A DNA stretch of 14,431 nt from Candidatus Mancarchaeum sp. GTDB lineage: Archaea > Micrarchaeota > Micrarchaeia > Micrarchaeales > Micrarchaeaceae. Of the stretch, positions 14,309 through 14,431 are shown piece by piece; the stretch's first letter is position 1; each line of letters starts with the position of its first letter. A program made the position numbers and the translations under genes. Location of the stretch: positions 1 through 14,431 of the forward strand of contig DAHXOG010000010.1 in NCBI GenBank assembly GCA_027364995.1, in the 5' to 3' direction. Below the pieces are notes generated by a model, which saw only the letters and a program-made list of their open reading frames with translations, was not told the origin of the DNA and did no database searches.

Positions 14309-14431
14309 ATGCGCAACAATATTACAAAATACGTTTCAATATCCGTAATTGCCTTCTTATCGCTTATAATGGTTTCTTTTGCAGCAACGCCCAGTGGAGT
14401 TGCGTTCTCTTCCGTGAATCAAAGCCACGTA
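14309..14431 (+). CDS. Secreted or membrane-anchored protein, N-terminus only (3' partial)
   Basis: Forty-one codons are visible before the window ends. They form a typical Sec signal peptide: a short n-region with few charges (MRNNITKYVSIS), a hydrophobic core (VIAFLSLIMVSF) and a small-residue cleavage region (AATPSG). A mature chain then begins with Ser and Asn residues. The ATG at 14309 is supported by GGTG six bases upstream of it and a BoxA at 14270-14277. The gene is divergent from the multi-winged-helix gene, which could control it. Nothing can be said about function because the mature domain lies outside the window. Confidence 0.7.
   Translation, partial: MRNNITKYVSISVIAFLSLIMVSFAATPSGVAFSSVNQSHV

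Noticed and set aside
1..14431. Search by eye for tRNA T-loops, rRNA, C/D box RNAs, CRISPR repeats and transposon ends
   Set aside because: No convincing T-loop with acceptor pairing, paired C and D boxes, regularly spaced repeats or transposase reading frame was found. GTTCAAAT near 11480 lies within a coding gene.

Overview
The window looks like a piece of a small, tightly packed archaeal chromosome. Promoters are archaeal: AT-rich BoxA elements sit about 25 bases before the likely transcription starts, giving very short leaders. Ribosome binding sites are of the GGTGAT type, the isoleucine codon ATA is very common, and the protein families are archaeal (dolichol-type glycosyltransferases, archaeal CarAB, ribbon-helix-helix and HxlR regulators, multi-winged-helix proteins). 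The mixture best fits a DPANN archaeon of the Micrarchaeota/ARMAN kind. Thermoplasmata or related lineages remain possible, because the DUF981-like and DUF6015-like proteins also remind me of that group. The lineage call is an inference from memory of families, not a computed result. No rRNA, tRNA, CRISPR array, insertion sequence or integrase was seen.

Left part (1-3320, plus strand): a three-gene unit of a polytopic GT-C-like membrane glycosyltransferase (its 5' end runs off the window), a soluble protein of unknown function, and an ALG5/DPM1-type GT2 enzyme. The GT2 enzyme probably charges a polyprenol phosphate with a sugar, and the membrane enzyme probably transfers that sugar outside the cell. 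Region 3324-8050 (minus strand) holds carA and carB, translationally coupled, for carbamoyl phosphate synthesis (pyrimidines and arginine). They are followed by a small multi-span membrane protein, which has its own possible promoter.

Centre (8227-11216, minus strand): an apparent operon of a ribbon-helix-helix regulator, cysD, cysN and a CDP-alcohol phosphatidyltransferase-like membrane enzyme. This is the most interesting part. CysD carries a CC plus CxxC cysteine set like the iron-sulfur site of APS reductases. The regulator and CysD end in nearly the same short tail. The regulator promoter contains a clear array of inverted and direct half-sites. The lipid enzyme has a long insertion inside its signature motif.

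Right part (11358-14431): a DUF981-like membrane protein faces an HxlR-type regulator whose reading frame has no ordinary start codon at its proper N-terminus. The two share a short promoter region with a near-palindrome. Beyond lies a 599-residue protein with several winged-helix segments (minus strand), divergent from the first codons of a secreted protein cut by the right edge.

Nearly all sequence is coding. The only longer non-coding stretches are 8051-8226 (carA promoter and two small hairpins), 11217-11357 (regulator promoter and operator, and a T-rich terminator on the minus strand) and 14211-14308 (divergent promoters).
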